Assembly (NCBI RefSeq): GCF_003999975.1
Contig: NZ_RJAC01000015.1
Location: 1 to 64,000, forward strand
Length of the DNA: 64,000 bases
Direction of reading: 5' to 3'
Origin: Actinoplanes solisilvae
Lineage (GTDB): Bacteria; Actinomycetota; Actinomycetes; Mycobacteriales; Micromonosporaceae
How positions within the stretch are numbered: position 1 is the first letter of the stretch; the number at the start of each line of letters is the position of its first letter. The translations under genes and the position numbers were made by a program. The notes below the pieces were generated by a model. That model did not search any database, was not told where the DNA came from, and saw only the letters and a list, made by a program, of their open reading frames with translations. Below are positions 49,601 to 56,358 of this stretch, piece after piece.

Positions 49601-50742
49601 GCCTGATACACCAGCTCAGTCGTGCTGCCACCCAATGACAGGGTGGCGTTGTTGGAGCGCCAGCACTGTTCGAACGAGTGCGCCGGGTTGTTCGGTGAAC
49701 CCGACTTGTCGTCGTCGCAGGACACGTAGCGCCGCTCGACCGAGCCGGGCCCGAAGTCGAAGCCCTCGCCGATGATCGACGGCTGGTTGTTCGACGCCGA
49801 CGAGCGGCCATCCACACTCGACGAGCTGTACGACAACGACAGACCCGGCTGCGGCCCGTTGATGCCGCTCGGGGCACGCATCGGGTACGACCAGGTGAAG
49901 TCACCGGTCGAGCCACCGGCTGACCACGTCGCCGACGACGACAGTGCGGTCGCGCCGAAGTCACCCGACGGACCACTCGCGGCCGCGGCCAGCGCGACCG
50001 TCGCCGTGCCCTTGGCCGCGAGGATGCCGACGTCGCCGGTGACCGTCGCGCTCGCCGGGTCGTTGCGGGACGGCAGCGGGGCGGCCGAACAGCCCTGCTT
50101 CTCGGGAGTCGTGAGGGCGCAGTCGGGCAGGCTCCAGAGCCGCAGCCGTGATCCCCAGTCGCCGCCGTAGGCGTGGCGGAACTTGGCGTAGTCGAGGCTG
50201 ACGGAGGCCGTGGCGGCGGTCTTGGCGGTCACCCGGGCGACCACGCCCTGACGCCAAGCCGGTGGGACCGCGTCGCGGTTGACGATCGTGGCCGCCACCT
50301 GTGGGTCGACGGCCTGTTTGGCTGTCCTCTCAGGAGTCTTGGCGGTGACACGGACGGCGGCCCCGCCGGCCGGCCACACCGGGTCGGGAAGCTTCACCTC
50401 CCGGCCCGGGTTGCTGGGCCAGCCCTTACCGGCGACCTCACCGCCGTCCTTGTCCAGCTTCACCACCTGCGCCTTGAGGCGTTCCGGCTCGGCCGGGCCG
50501 GCCCATGCGGGGGAAACGCCCAGAAGGGAGCCGGTCAGAACGGCGGCCAGCATCGTGGCCAAGGACGACTGAAGGCGGACGGATCGCCCCAGACGGCCGA
50601 TTACCTGCGGCCGTACGTGTGAGGATCTCAACAGTGGCCGCCACGGACCCGAATTCGGGCAGGCTGAAGCATCGGTCTCCCCCGTTCGCCGGTGATCGTG
50701 GAGAAACGTAAACGCCTGCGCACACTCTGTAAATGTCCACAT
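43699..50742 (-). CDS. Full-length secreted Rhs polymorphic toxin (RHS/YD repeats, HINT, C-terminal toxin)
   Basis: 2347 residues. A Sec-type signal (RSVRLQSSLATMLAAVLTGS to SPAWA) lies at about residues 53-80, so the true start is probably downstream of the ATG at 50742, perhaps a TTG near residue 40. Then come an N-terminal domain (DPVWPAGGAAVRV...DYAKF), a SpvB/TcdB-like front (PSIIGEGFDFGPGSVERRYV), many YD repeats (YKYDLLGRKIE, YTYDSFGRKIG) and the RHS core (about 1820-1873, GLIHVGAREYDQGLGRFISV). A Gly/Ser linker, a HINT autoprotease-like domain (C2081 to VLVHNC2228) with HTTANHPFWD and FHTYHV, and a 119-residue toxin tip of unknown type complete it. It probably mediates contact-dependent killing of competing cells. 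Confidence 0.92.
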   Translation of the reverse strand: MWTFTECAQAFTFLHDHRRTGETDASACPNSGPWRPLLRSSHVRPQVIGRLGRSVRLQSSLATMLAAVLTGSLLGVSPAWAGPAEPERLKAQVVKLDKDGGEVAGKGWPSNPGREVKLPDPVWPAGGAAVRVTAKTPERTAKQAVDPQVAATIVNRDAVPPAWRQGVVARVTAKTAATASVSLDYAKFRHAYGGDWGSRLRLWSLPDCALTTPEKQGCSAAPLPSRNDPASATVTGDVGILAAKGTATVALAAAASGPSGDFGATALSSSATWSAGGSTGDFTWSYPMRAPSGINGPQPGLSLSYSSSSVDGRSSASNNQPSIIGEGFDFGPGSVERRYVSCDDDKSGSPNNPAHSFEQCWRSNNATLSLGGSTTELVYQAGKGWRGRSENGSKIELLTGATNTDNDGEYWKVTTNDGTQYFFGLNKLPGQSSDTNSTWTAPVYGNHDNEPCNAATFTASDCTQAYKWNLDYVVDPHGNTMSYWYTKEGNRYAAEGTASKPVSYVRGGTLDRIDYGTWDRGSSDRSVTALAQVNLTYDDRCVTSSCGTHNADNWPDTPWDQECSTTATSCTQYSPTFWTTKRLTKVATRVWDTTRSPAQWQDVDSWTMTHSFPSPGDGQKGGLWLSSVRNTGHVGTAIVMPPVTFDPVAKTNRVLTKTNTTNNWQRMAAIHTETGAMVQVSYSEPDCTASTVPAEPHNNTKLCYPVKGPDPLSTSGGDITEWWHKYVVTQITETDVQLADGHQAPTKNTYYTYVGDPAWHYADDDGLSKAKYRTWDQFRGYATVRTQVGDSSKTLTETKFLRGMHGDRLAPSGGTRSVTVPASVGSETVYDEDQFAGMVREQTVYNGTTDKPVSRTVNVPWRSPPTASRTIGGDTVTARFVDTAKTYDSEALGVDGARGWRTTSAQTDFDDTYGLPEKVQDNGDISKSGDEKCTTTTYNRNTDKNLIALPSRVTTTALPCGTAPTSADQMLDDALTFYDGATSASTAPTKGDLTRTDLMKGWSASGGTTWLTSGRSTFDAYGRLITATDVRGNVTTDEYTPANGLPTQKKQTNSLNWATTTTLQPAWSVPTKITDMNSRVTDVTYDALGRTSEVWEPGWTKSAHPTQPISKFTYVFHTDRNNYPYVKSEVLNAGGGVDVAYDIYDGMLRPRQTQKRAAGSDGGRVVTDTLYDAWGNASMTFPAHAEPDAPSGTLWWEPEWSVPAQHRTVFDRAGRATDAIYLSGDGVTNIVEKWRTTTKHEGDRTTVIPPAGGTVTTTLTDPLGRTSELRQYTTAAGASGAYDSTKYSYDDKDELTSVVDTAGDTWTFKYDLLGRKIESNDPDSGKSTSTYNDYGDLTSSKDARNQVLAYTYDSFGRKIGVYDTSVAEANKRADWTYDTLYTGTVVRGQMTASTRYDVASDGTRQPFKWQVRNFTARNQIAAEHYIIPAAETGLGGTYIYGYGYSTYTGAPASMTYPVGGGLAAETVTTKFDQTTGLPTSLGSSWSDVNSYVIGQEYSAYGEPTVTTMQVKGGVYAEQAVSYELDTRRVRQVKVKPETTTGTVSDRTYAYDPTGKIISISDAPEIGQADLQCFTYDQLRRLTSAWTPKAGLNCGSAKSTVNLGGAAPYWIDWTIDSLGNRTKEVSHAAAGDTTRDYTVPQGGLNVVRPHAVTGLKTTRPDQSSTTVGYTYDNAGNMVTRPGDTGTQTLTWDAEGKAVKVVEGGKVTTNVFDPGGSRLIRRDNTGSTLFLKGQEVRRNVNGSTVTFDSTRYYEFNGATVASRTTANQSLTWLYNDHQDTQQVAVNAYTQQVNVRRQTPYGDPRGTNAAWPNGKGFVGGDIDPTGLIHVGAREYDQGLGRFISVDPIQDLTDPQQWNAYAYSGNDPVSQSDPSGLRFAYISDGGGGPVQNENNAVTTATSGGGGRNSSSSQSSGGYSSGGYSSGGYGGGSATGHAGDGASGGGDHKPKPKKQPWWKRAGDWVGENKNALIGAGVGIVAFAGCTALTGGAGALGCMAVGGAAANLTTNALDGNIHSAQDVAESLIVGGVQGALAVPMAAYDLGVQAVAIKQNIDEGDTAGAMGHGALAALDVLTIAGGAKIRGCKNSFAPGTAVLLATGVTRPISDIKVGDEVLATDPETNTTAAKKVEALHDNLDTNLTDLVVSQDGRRSTIHTTANHPFWDDTAKAWVEAGDLAAGQRLRPATGSAAAVVEDVRNLFGARHMLNLTVEDFHTYHVVAGDTEISVLVHNCGSGGKHVKTRAQIKAEYKPRHLRKESLDKIPLKHAIHDAAEGAITKFDDGPVPNAIEGIPEGGWKAGAEAAGRTAYGVWNGVKGYRDNGGGYPALHRQGEPRAPMTQGPTYQGRHRAEE
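44971..45015 (-). repeat. Three exact 15-bp tandem repeats in the Rhs linker
   Basis: The unit GTAGCCCCCGCTGCT (plus strand) occurs three times in tandem and encodes GGY-SS pentapeptides in a flexible linker between the RHS core and the pre-HINT hydrophobic region. Confidence 0.9.
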
Positions 50743-51019
50743 AGGATGCCGGGAATCGCACCACTACAAGGGCATTCGGACCCACTTTTCTGGATCATGA
50801 AGTACACGAGCCCTGACCCGGTAACAACCCATTGATGAACCACAATGGATGCATGAAACGGAGATCAGTGTCGATCGACTCCCCATTTGGCGCATCTACC
50901 GGAACCGATGGATTGCCCAGCCCCACGATGATCCATCACCATGATCTAGATCACGCAAACACGACGTTCCGCACCGCCGGTCGCGCACGGGCAACCCCTC
51001 GAGCGACTAGGTTGAGCGA
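50743..51019. promoter_or_regulatory. Divergent intergenic region between rhs and a small gene
   Basis: 277 bp, more AT-rich than its surroundings. It contains a perfect 12-bp palindrome TGATCTAGATCA (50942-50953) and an inverted CCATT/AATGG pair (50829-50848). TAGGTT (51008-51013) lies 6 nt before the GTG at 51020. I see no clear -35/-10 pair for rhs. Confidence 0.4.
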
Positions 51020-51388
51020 GTGAGCGATCCTCGAGTGCTGGTGATCGGACTTGACCCCTACCGGGTGCCGGGGCCGTGGGATCCGGCGCCCGTGGCCGCG
51101 ATGATCGCAGTCGGGATGACGCGTTTCGCCGAGGCCGGGGTCGGGGTCGAGAGCTGCCTCTTCGGGCTCGACGGCAGCGACGACATCGAGGCCGTCGTGC
51201 GGGAAGCGCTCGATCGCCGGCCGTGGGAGGTCGTGGTCGTCGGGGGCGGGGTTCGCAAGTCGGAGGAGCGGCTCGAACTGTTCGAGCGCATCCTCAACCT
51301 CGTGCACAGCCACGCGCCGGGCGCCGCGATCGCTTTCAACAGCACACCGGACGACACGTACGCGGCTGCGGCCCGGTGGCTGGCATGA
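51020..51388 (+). CDS. Conserved hypothetical protein with Rossmann-like fold
   Basis: 122 residues. Alternating hydrophobic strands and helices (RVLVIGLDPYRVPGPW, VGVESCLFGLDGSDDIEAVV, WEVVVVGGGVRKSEERLELF, AIAFNSTPDDTYAAAARWL) suggest a small alpha/beta domain, possibly flavodoxin- or response-regulator-like, without a recognisable active site. It has a leaderless -10 box and its TGA overlaps the ATG of the Nudix gene (ATGA), so the two are co-expressed. Confidence 0.7.
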   Translation: MSDPRVLVIGLDPYRVPGPWDPAPVAAMIAVGMTRFAEAGVGVESCLFGLDGSDDIEAVVREALDRRPWEVVVVGGGVRKSEERLELFERILNLVHSHAPGAAIAFNSTPDDTYAAAARWLA

Positions 51389-51939
51389 CCCAGGCCATTG
51401 ACGGCGTACGGGCGGTGGTGTCGGATCTTCGCGCCGGGGACGCGCTGGAGGCCGAGCATCGCGAACTCGTGCTCGACTGGCTCGGGAGCACCGACGACGT
51501 CTATCGGCGGGTCAAACCGGCCACGCCCGATCAGCACCTGGTGTCGTACGTGGTGCCGGTTGATCCTCGCGACGGTGCGATTCTGCTGGTCGATCACGTG
51601 AACGCGGGACTCTGGCTGCCGCCGGGCGGGCATGTCGAGCCGGGCGAGGATCCGCGCGTGTCGGCCGAGCGCGAGATCGCCGAGGAGCTCGGGCTCGACG
51701 GGAGCGGTGTGTCACGGGAGCCGGTGTTCCTGACGGTGACACGAACGGTCGGGATCGACTCGGGGCACACCGACGTGAGCCTCTGGTACGTGCTTCCCTG
51801 CGGCCGTGACCAGCGGCTTGTACCCGATTCGGGAGAGTTTCACCGCGTACGGTGGTGGGATCGTTCGGAGCTCGAAGCGGCCGACCCGAAGCGGTTCGAC
51901 CCGCACTTCACGCGCTTCTTGCGGAAGATTTCGGACTAA
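51385..51939 (+). CDS. Nudix hydrolase
   Basis: 184 residues. The Nudix box is complete: GGHVEPGEDPRVSAEREIAE followed by ELG, giving the G-x5-E-x7-REUxEExGU metal-binding helix. Flanking strands YVVPVDPRDGAILLVDHVNA and VSLWYVLPCGRD fit MutT-like enzymes that cleave nucleoside diphosphates linked to another group. The start is the ATG overlapping the previous stop; the in-frame sequence upstream belongs to the other gene. The substrate is unknown. Confidence 0.92.
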   Translation: MTQAIDGVRAVVSDLRAGDALEAEHRELVLDWLGSTDDVYRRVKPATPDQHLVSYVVPVDPRDGAILLVDHVNAGLWLPPGGHVEPGEDPRVSAEREIAEELGLDGSGVSREPVFLTVTRTVGIDSGHTDVSLWYVLPCGRDQRLVPDSGEFHRVRWWDRSELEAADPKRFDPHFTRFLRKISD

Positions 51940-51954
51940 AACGACACTGGCGTA

Positions 51955-52479
51955 ATGTCGGAATTGTCGGTGCGGCTGGCCGATACTGGCTCGATGACCA
52001 CGGCCGTGCGAACGCCTGCGACCAAGACAATCTCCACCGAGGCGGACTACCCGCACATGGGGTGGCACGACTGCCGCATCCACGCGATCAGCCTCGCCGA
52101 GCACGGTGAGGACGGCGCCCTGCCCCAGGTGCGGCTGATGCTCGACCTCGACTACATCGTGCGCTGGGAGGAGCCGGCCGCCGCGGGCAGCCACCTGACC
52201 TTCTGGGTCGCGCCGGCCACGCTCGTCTTCGAGGGCGCGTGGGGCATCAGCGGCGAGTTCGGGCCGCTGTACGAGCAGCTCGAGATCGCCGACCTGCACA
52301 AGCTCGACCCGGCCGACGAGCACCCCGAGCCGTCCTGGCACATCGAAGGCCAGAACTTCGGTTTTCACCTGCGTGCTCACGGGTTCCGCCAGCATCTGCG
52401 GGCCACGCCGGTCCACGTACACCGAAAGGTCTTGACCTCTCAGGAGCGCGGCGGGATCAGTTTCGCGTTGCCAGCCTGA
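51955..52479 (+). CDS. Conserved hypothetical protein
   Basis: 174 residues from the first ATG, or 161 from the ATG at 51994. The core YPHMGWHDCRIHAISLAEHG, LPQVRLMLDLDYIVRWEEP and LTFWVAPATLVFEGAWGISG suggests a mostly beta protein like a family of actinobacterial proteins of unknown function with an N-terminal WHDC-x-IH motif. It contains no signal or membrane segment. It follows the Nudix gene by 15 bp and overlaps the convergent P-loop gene by 23 bp. Confidence 0.7.
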   Translation: MSELSVRLADTGSMTTAVRTPATKTISTEADYPHMGWHDCRIHAISLAEHGEDGALPQVRLMLDLDYIVRWEEPAAAGSHLTFWVAPATLVFEGAWGISGEFGPLYEQLEIADLHKLDPADEHPEPSWHIEGQNFGFHLRAHGFRQHLRATPVHVHRKVLTSQERGGISFALPA

Positions 52480-53035
52480 AATACCGGATCGCCAGCTCGG
52501 CGACCTCGTCCGGACTCACCAGCGTGTTGTCGACGCGCAGGTAGTCGTCGCGGCCGTCGAACTCGGTCGTCGAATTGAGCTTGTACGCGGCGTCCGTCTC
52601 GAGCAGCAGACGCCGCGAATTGTCGAGGTCCCGCTTCGAAGCCTTCTCGGCCAGCCGATCCGCGCCGGTGTTGCGCGACAACCGCGCCTCCTGGGTCGCC
52701 TCCAGCTCGAGAAAGAGAACCCGGCCGCCGCGGTCGGCGAACGGTTTCGCGTACGACGCCACGGCCCGGGCGTCACCCGCATGGCCAAAAGCCCAGACGT
52801 ACGTGAACACGAGCCCCGGAAGGTCACTGGCGGCCACTTCCTCGAGCACGCCCGTACGGAAGCCCTCGACCAGACGGTGGAACGGCGGCGTGCCGAAGTC
52901 GAAGAAGCGCAGCACCGGCTCGATCGTCAGGTGGTTGTGAAACACCTTCAAACCGGTGCGCTCGGCGATCGCGTTGCCGACCGTCATCTTGCCGACGGCG
53001 GGCGGGCCGATGATGAAAAGCAGGAGCGGAGCCAT
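52457..53035 (-). CDS. P-loop NTPase, small-molecule kinase-like (AAA_33/shikimate kinase fold)
   Basis: 192 residues. The Walker A motif is LLFIIGPPAVGKMTVGNAI, with Met in place of the usual second Thr/Ser region but followed by Thr. The LID-like part is NTGADRLAEKASKRDL and DLPGLVFTYVWAF precedes the Walker B-like strand GRVLFLELEA. Such proteins phosphorylate metabolites or antibiotics, or act as zeta-toxin relatives, but the substrate is not predictable. It lies 9 bp downstream of the TauE/SafE gene, in one operon. Confidence 0.85.
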   Translation of the reverse strand: MAPLLLFIIGPPAVGKMTVGNAIAERTGLKVFHNHLTIEPVLRFFDFGTPPFHRLVEGFRTGVLEEVAASDLPGLVFTYVWAFGHAGDARAVASYAKPFADRGGRVLFLELEATQEARLSRNTGADRLAEKASKRDLDNSRRLLLETDAAYKLNSTTEFDGRDDYLRVDNTLVSPDEVAELAIRYFRLATRN

Positions 53036-53044
53036 GAGGTTCCT

Positions 53045-53809
53045 CTAAATGAACGCGCGATAGAGCAGCAGCAGGCCGACCGCGGTGCCGAACATGACGA
53101 TGATCGTACGGAGCACGGGCGACGGCATCCGGCGGGCGAGCCGCGCCCCGGCATAGCCGCCGACGATCGTAGCGGGCGCGAGGATCAGGACCGCGACCCA
53201 GTTGACCGGCCCGAACAGCGCGAAGACCAGCAGGGTGACCAGGCCGACGATCGCGGACAGCACGTTCTTGAGCGCGTTGATGCGGTTGAGCGGCTCGTCG
53301 AGGATCAAGGCGAGGGCAGCGACATACATGATGCCGAGCGCCGCGCCGAAATAGCCGCCGTAAACCGCGCCGACGAAGACGACGGCCTGCAGCGAGACAG
53401 CCGCGCGGCGCCGCGACATGGTGTGCGGGTGGCCGACGAAACCCCGCAGATGCTCCTGGAAGGCGAGCGTGACCGCCGCGCCGAGCACGAGGAACGGGAC
53501 GATCAGCTCGAAGGCCCGCGCCGGGGTGACCAGCAGCAGCACGCAACCGGCGGCCGACCCGGCGACGCAGGCGGGAACGATGCGTACGAGCCGGTGTCTC
53601 TGCCCGGCAAGATCGCCCCGGCTGCCCACGACGCTCGACACGTATCCCGGAAAGACCGAGATCGAGTTGGTGACGTTCGCCGCCACGCTCGGCAGACCGG
53701 TCGCGAGCAGGCTCGGAAAGGTGATCAGCGACCCGCCGCCGGCGATCGCGTTGATCCCGCCGGCGGCCACACCGGCGACGATCAGCAGGACGATATGGGC
53801 GAGGTCCAT
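53045..53809 (-). CDS. TauE/SafE family sulfite/organosulfonate exporter-like permease
   Basis: 254 residues with about eight transmembrane helices. The family signature appears in both halves: AAGGINAIAGGGSLITFPSL near the N-terminus and GAVYGGYFGAALGIMYVAAL in the middle. Members move sulfite, sulfoacetate or related anions. It is followed by the P-loop kinase gene after 9 bp. Its 5' end is 66 bp from the start of the divergent rnpB gene, so the two promoters share that gap. Confidence 0.92.
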   Translation of the reverse strand: MDLAHIVLLIVAGVAAGGINAIAGGGSLITFPSLLATGLPSVAANVTNSISVFPGYVSSVVGSRGDLAGQRHRLVRIVPACVAGSAAGCVLLLVTPARAFELIVPFLVLGAAVTLAFQEHLRGFVGHPHTMSRRRAAVSLQAVVFVGAVYGGYFGAALGIMYVAALALILDEPLNRINALKNVLSAIVGLVTLLVFALFGPVNWVAVLILAPATIVGGYAGARLARRMPSPVLRTIIVMFGTAVGLLLLYRAFI

Positions 53810-53864
53810 GGTGCCGTCGAATCTACGGTCTCGGGGTGCGGGCCGCCCGCCGACGCGCGCCGCC

Positions 53865-53870
53865 TAGAAT
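53865..53870 (+). promoter_or_regulatory. -10 box of rnpB
   Basis: TAGAAT lies 5 nt before the first base of the P1 stem at 53876, matching the expected transcription start. The -35 region is GC-rich and not recognisable. Confidence 0.6.
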
Positions 53871-53875
53871 GACAG

Positions 53876-54289
53876 GCGACGGACGAGTAGGCCAGGCGGT
53901 CGCGTCGGCGCCCCTCAGTGGCGTCGCCGAGGAACGTCCGGACTCCGCAGAGCAGGGTGGTTGTTAACGGCAACCCGGGGCGACCCGCGGGACAGTGCCA
54001 CAGAGAACAGACCGCCGACCCTTCGGGGCCGGTAAGGGTGAAACGGTGAGGTAAGAGCTCACCAGCATCCCGGGTGACCGGGGTGGCTAGGTAAACCCCA
54101 CCCGGAGCAAGGCCAAGCAAGGCCACTGCCGCGAGGCGGTGGCCGGCGCAAGCGTTCGAGGGCTGCTCGCCCGAGCTTGCGGGTAGGCCGCAAGAGCCGA
54201 CCGGCAACGGCCGGCCGAGATGGATGACCGCCCGAGGCGACCCCGGTCGCCCGGACAGAATCCGGCGTACCGGCCTACTCGTCCGTCGC
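53876..54289 (+). ncRNA. rnpB: RNase P RNA, bacterial class A
   Basis: About 414 nt, the catalytic RNA that trims tRNA 5' leaders. The ends pair into P1: GCGACGGACGAGTAGGCC at the 5' side and its exact complement at 54272-54289. Conserved elements in order are GAGGAACGTCCGGACTCC (53931-), CACAGAGAACAGACCGCC (about 54000), the GGTAAGGGTGAAACGGTGAG region with GTAAGAGCTCACCAG, and GACAGAATCCGGCGTACC near the 3' end. Open reading frames on either strand across this interval are accidental. Confidence 0.97.
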
Positions 54290-54372
54290 CCCATCTCATG
54301 ATCAAGGACTCCGCGGGGGCGCCGCCCTACCTCTTAATCGACCTATCGCTCGTGGTCGACGGCCTGGCGTGT

Positions 54373-55650
54373 TCAGAGCTGGGCTGTGCCGAGCGCCGGG
54401 CCTGTGAACTGCGTGTTGCGGATGACGGCGGCCACCATCGGCGGCATGAGATCCAAGATGCGCGCCCGCAGGTCGTGGCGGAGCCTGTGCAGTACGGCGG
54501 CGGCGCGGTCGACAGCGAACTCGCCGAGGACGGCCGCTGAGGTCTCCGGAGCGACCCCGTCGAGGACGTCGGCCACCGTCTCCGCCGTCGCCTGGGCGAT
54601 CTTTCGCCCGATCTCGTCGAGTCCGGTCCGGTGGATGAGTGCTCGCCTTCGCCGGGTCGGCAGTGCGGCGAGGAGCCCGGCAGCGGCGTCGCCCGGGATC
54701 GCGGTGAGGAGCTCGGCGCAACGTTCGAGGGGGTAGGACGACTCGAACAGGGCGATGATGCGACCGAAGCTCAGGCCGAACAGCAGTTTCACGGCGAGCC
54801 GGTCCGGCATGCGATCGCTGTTGACCAAAGCCTCCCGCGTCCTGATCGGGATGCCGGGGATGATCCCGTCCAGCGCGTCCGGGGGCAGATGACTGAGGGT
54901 CTCGGCGGAGATTTCCGCCGGCAGGGCCGAGATGACGGACGCCGCGACCGCGGTGGGCATGCGCTGAAGGAGCTCGGCCGCCGCCGGGAAGTCGTAGCCG
55001 CGCAGGATCCTCTCGGCGGCAGTCGGCTCCATCCACCCCATGCACTCGGCGACCTGTTCGACGGACATGTGGAGGGAGGCCTCGGCGGCCGGGCCGGGTC
55101 CCATCGAGGCGAGATGTTGCGCGGCGACCGGCGCGTGCAACGTGGCGAGGTGCTGTCCGACCGCGTCGGGGGGCAGGCTCTTCAGCATCGGCATCACCGC
55201 GGCCGGGTCCGCGGTCTCGAGACGGCCGACGATCCGGATCATGCCGTCGATGCCGTCCTGGTCGTCGTCGACCTGGGCCGGGGCCGTCGTCGCGCGTGCC
55301 GCCTGAACCGTTCGCCTCGACTGGCTTCGCGCTATGCGGTGCCGGGCGTCGACCCAGGACGCGAGCTCGTCCTGGGTCACGCCGCAGGCGCGTGCCACGT
55401 GGAAGACGACTCTGGCGCTCGGGAGCACGCGGCCGGATTCCGCGTTGCACAGCGTGCTTCGGGGCACGCCGGTGAGCTCGGACAGTTCGCGCAGGCTGAG
55501 CAACTCGTCGGTCATCTCGCGCCGAGGGGTGCGGAGACGAAGTTCCTTGAGGGCCGCGGCCAGCTCCGAGACGGTGTGGACGGTGTGCGGTTGCGGGGCG
55601 GCCGGCGAGCCGGTTGGGAGGGGTGACGGCACCGTCCCATGCTGTCCCAC
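54373..55650 (-). CDS. XRE helix-turn-helix protein with MgtE-N-like helical repeats
   Basis: 425 residues. An XRE-type helix-turn-helix lies at about 47-95 (LSLRELSELTGVPRSTLCNA, ESGRVLPSARVVFHVARACG). A basic linker follows (RHRIARSQSRR), then about 290 residues of repeated helical units with LP-x2-(A/M)-x4-L signatures: VMPMLKSLPPDAVGQHLATL, AAELLQRMPTAVAASVISAL, LPAEISAETLSHLPPDALDG and LLTAIPGDAAAGLLAALPTR. These resemble the superhelical MgtE N-domain, used elsewhere for Mg2+ sensing. It stands alone on the minus strand. I infer a regulator whose repeat domain senses ions or binds a partner. Confidence 0.8.
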   Translation of the reverse strand: MGQHGTVPSPLPTGSPAAPQPHTVHTVSELAAALKELRLRTPRREMTDELLSLRELSELTGVPRSTLCNAESGRVLPSARVVFHVARACGVTQDELASWVDARHRIARSQSRRTVQAARATTAPAQVDDDQDGIDGMIRIVGRLETADPAAVMPMLKSLPPDAVGQHLATLHAPVAAQHLASMGPGPAAEASLHMSVEQVAECMGWMEPTAAERILRGYDFPAAAELLQRMPTAVAASVISALPAEISAETLSHLPPDALDGIIPGIPIRTREALVNSDRMPDRLAVKLLFGLSFGRIIALFESSYPLERCAELLTAIPGDAAAGLLAALPTRRRRALIHRTGLDEIGRKIAQATAETVADVLDGVAPETSAAVLGEFAVDRAAAVLHRLRHDLRARILDLMPPMVAAVIRNTQFTGPALGTAQL

Positions 55651-55856
55651 GCCGTTCGCTCCTGTCCCGCCCTGTCGCCCGAACGGCGTACACGAAGGAC
55701 TGTTGAGCTGGGGCGGCAGCGCCGCACAGGGTGATCTTCATCGGCGGGTATGGCCGGAAAAGACGAAAAGCAGCGGACGCCGTGTGCGCTCGTCGATCTC
55801 GGCGATGCTGGATATTCGACCGTGCGCTGTCATGTCCACGCGCGATCAATAGAAAA
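55651..55856. other. Intergenic stretch without a supported gene
   Basis: The 273-bp gap between the XRE-repeat gene and the small membrane protein gene contains only the hairpin at 55857-55889 and a relatively AT-rich part near 55730-55860, where divergent promoters may lie. Confidence 0.35.
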
Positions 55857-55889
55857 GGGTGGCGGTCGTATGCACCACGACCGCCACCC
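55857..55889 (-). terminator. Strong hairpin, probable minus-strand terminator
   Basis: A perfect 13-bp stem GGGTGGCGGTCGT / ACGACCGCCACCC with a 7-nt loop. The plus-strand AGAAAA just before it would be a T-run after the hairpin on the minus strand, so it most likely stops transcripts coming from the sugar operon at higher coordinates. It could also fold in the leader of the small plus-strand gene 35 bp away. Confidence 0.55.
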
Positions 55890-55923
55890 GATCTCCCCAC
55901 CACTCAGAGCAATGAGGGGATCA

Positions 55924-56199
55924 ATGAATAGTAACAACGACTCGGACCCGGGAACGTCGCCTGATCCGGGCAATGCACCAGTCCACGGCGCCTGGAACCG
56001 GCGCCACACGGCCGACCCTGAAGGCGCGAACGGCTTCATAACGCGCCAAGGCCTGGTGGGTTTCGGCGGATTGGCCGGCGGCGTCGTCGCGGGGGCTTCG
56101 TTTTGGGCCGTCGGCCCGTGGCCCGCTGTCTCGGCCGGCGTTTTCGCCGCGCTGGGAGCGGCGGCCGCCCTGCACGGACTGCTGCCGAAACACTGGTGA
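55924..56199 (+). CDS. Small membrane protein of unknown function
   Basis: 91 residues. A polar N-terminal half (NSNNDSDPGTSPDPGNAPVH) is followed by two hydrophobic segments (GLVGFGGLAGGVVAGASFWA and AVSAGVFAALGAAAALHGLL). AGGGG lies 6 nt before the ATG at 55924, which I prefer to upstream in-frame ATGs because the region before it contains a hairpin. It lies on its own between opposite-strand genes. No family recognised. Confidence 0.6.
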   Translation: MNSNNDSDPGTSPDPGNAPVHGAWNRRHTADPEGANGFITRQGLVGFGGLAGGVVAGASFWAVGPWPAVSAGVFAALGAAAALHGLLPKHW

Positions 56200-56358
56200 A
56201 CGGCCATGCCCGACGTCGCATCGCGCCGATCGCCTCGGCCGGTCGGCGTCGGGCCCGAGCCGAAGCTGAAGCGAAGAACCAGCGAAGGACTAGTTGGCAC
56301 ACGACTAGATTACCCGGACCCGCGCCCGACGTCCAGGGGCGTCGCGCAGGGAGTCGCG

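Noticed and set aside
43531..49638. A plus-strand open frame of about 2035 codons opposite the rhs gene
   Set aside because: It is an antisense shadow of the Rhs gene. Its translation is low-complexity (Val/Arg/Gly/Asp-rich) without domains, and it results from GC-rich third positions on the real strand.
53782..54305. Open frames on both strands near 53.8-54.3 kb
   Set aside because: The interval is the RNase P RNA gene with paired P1 ends and all conserved blocks; the frames are accidental.
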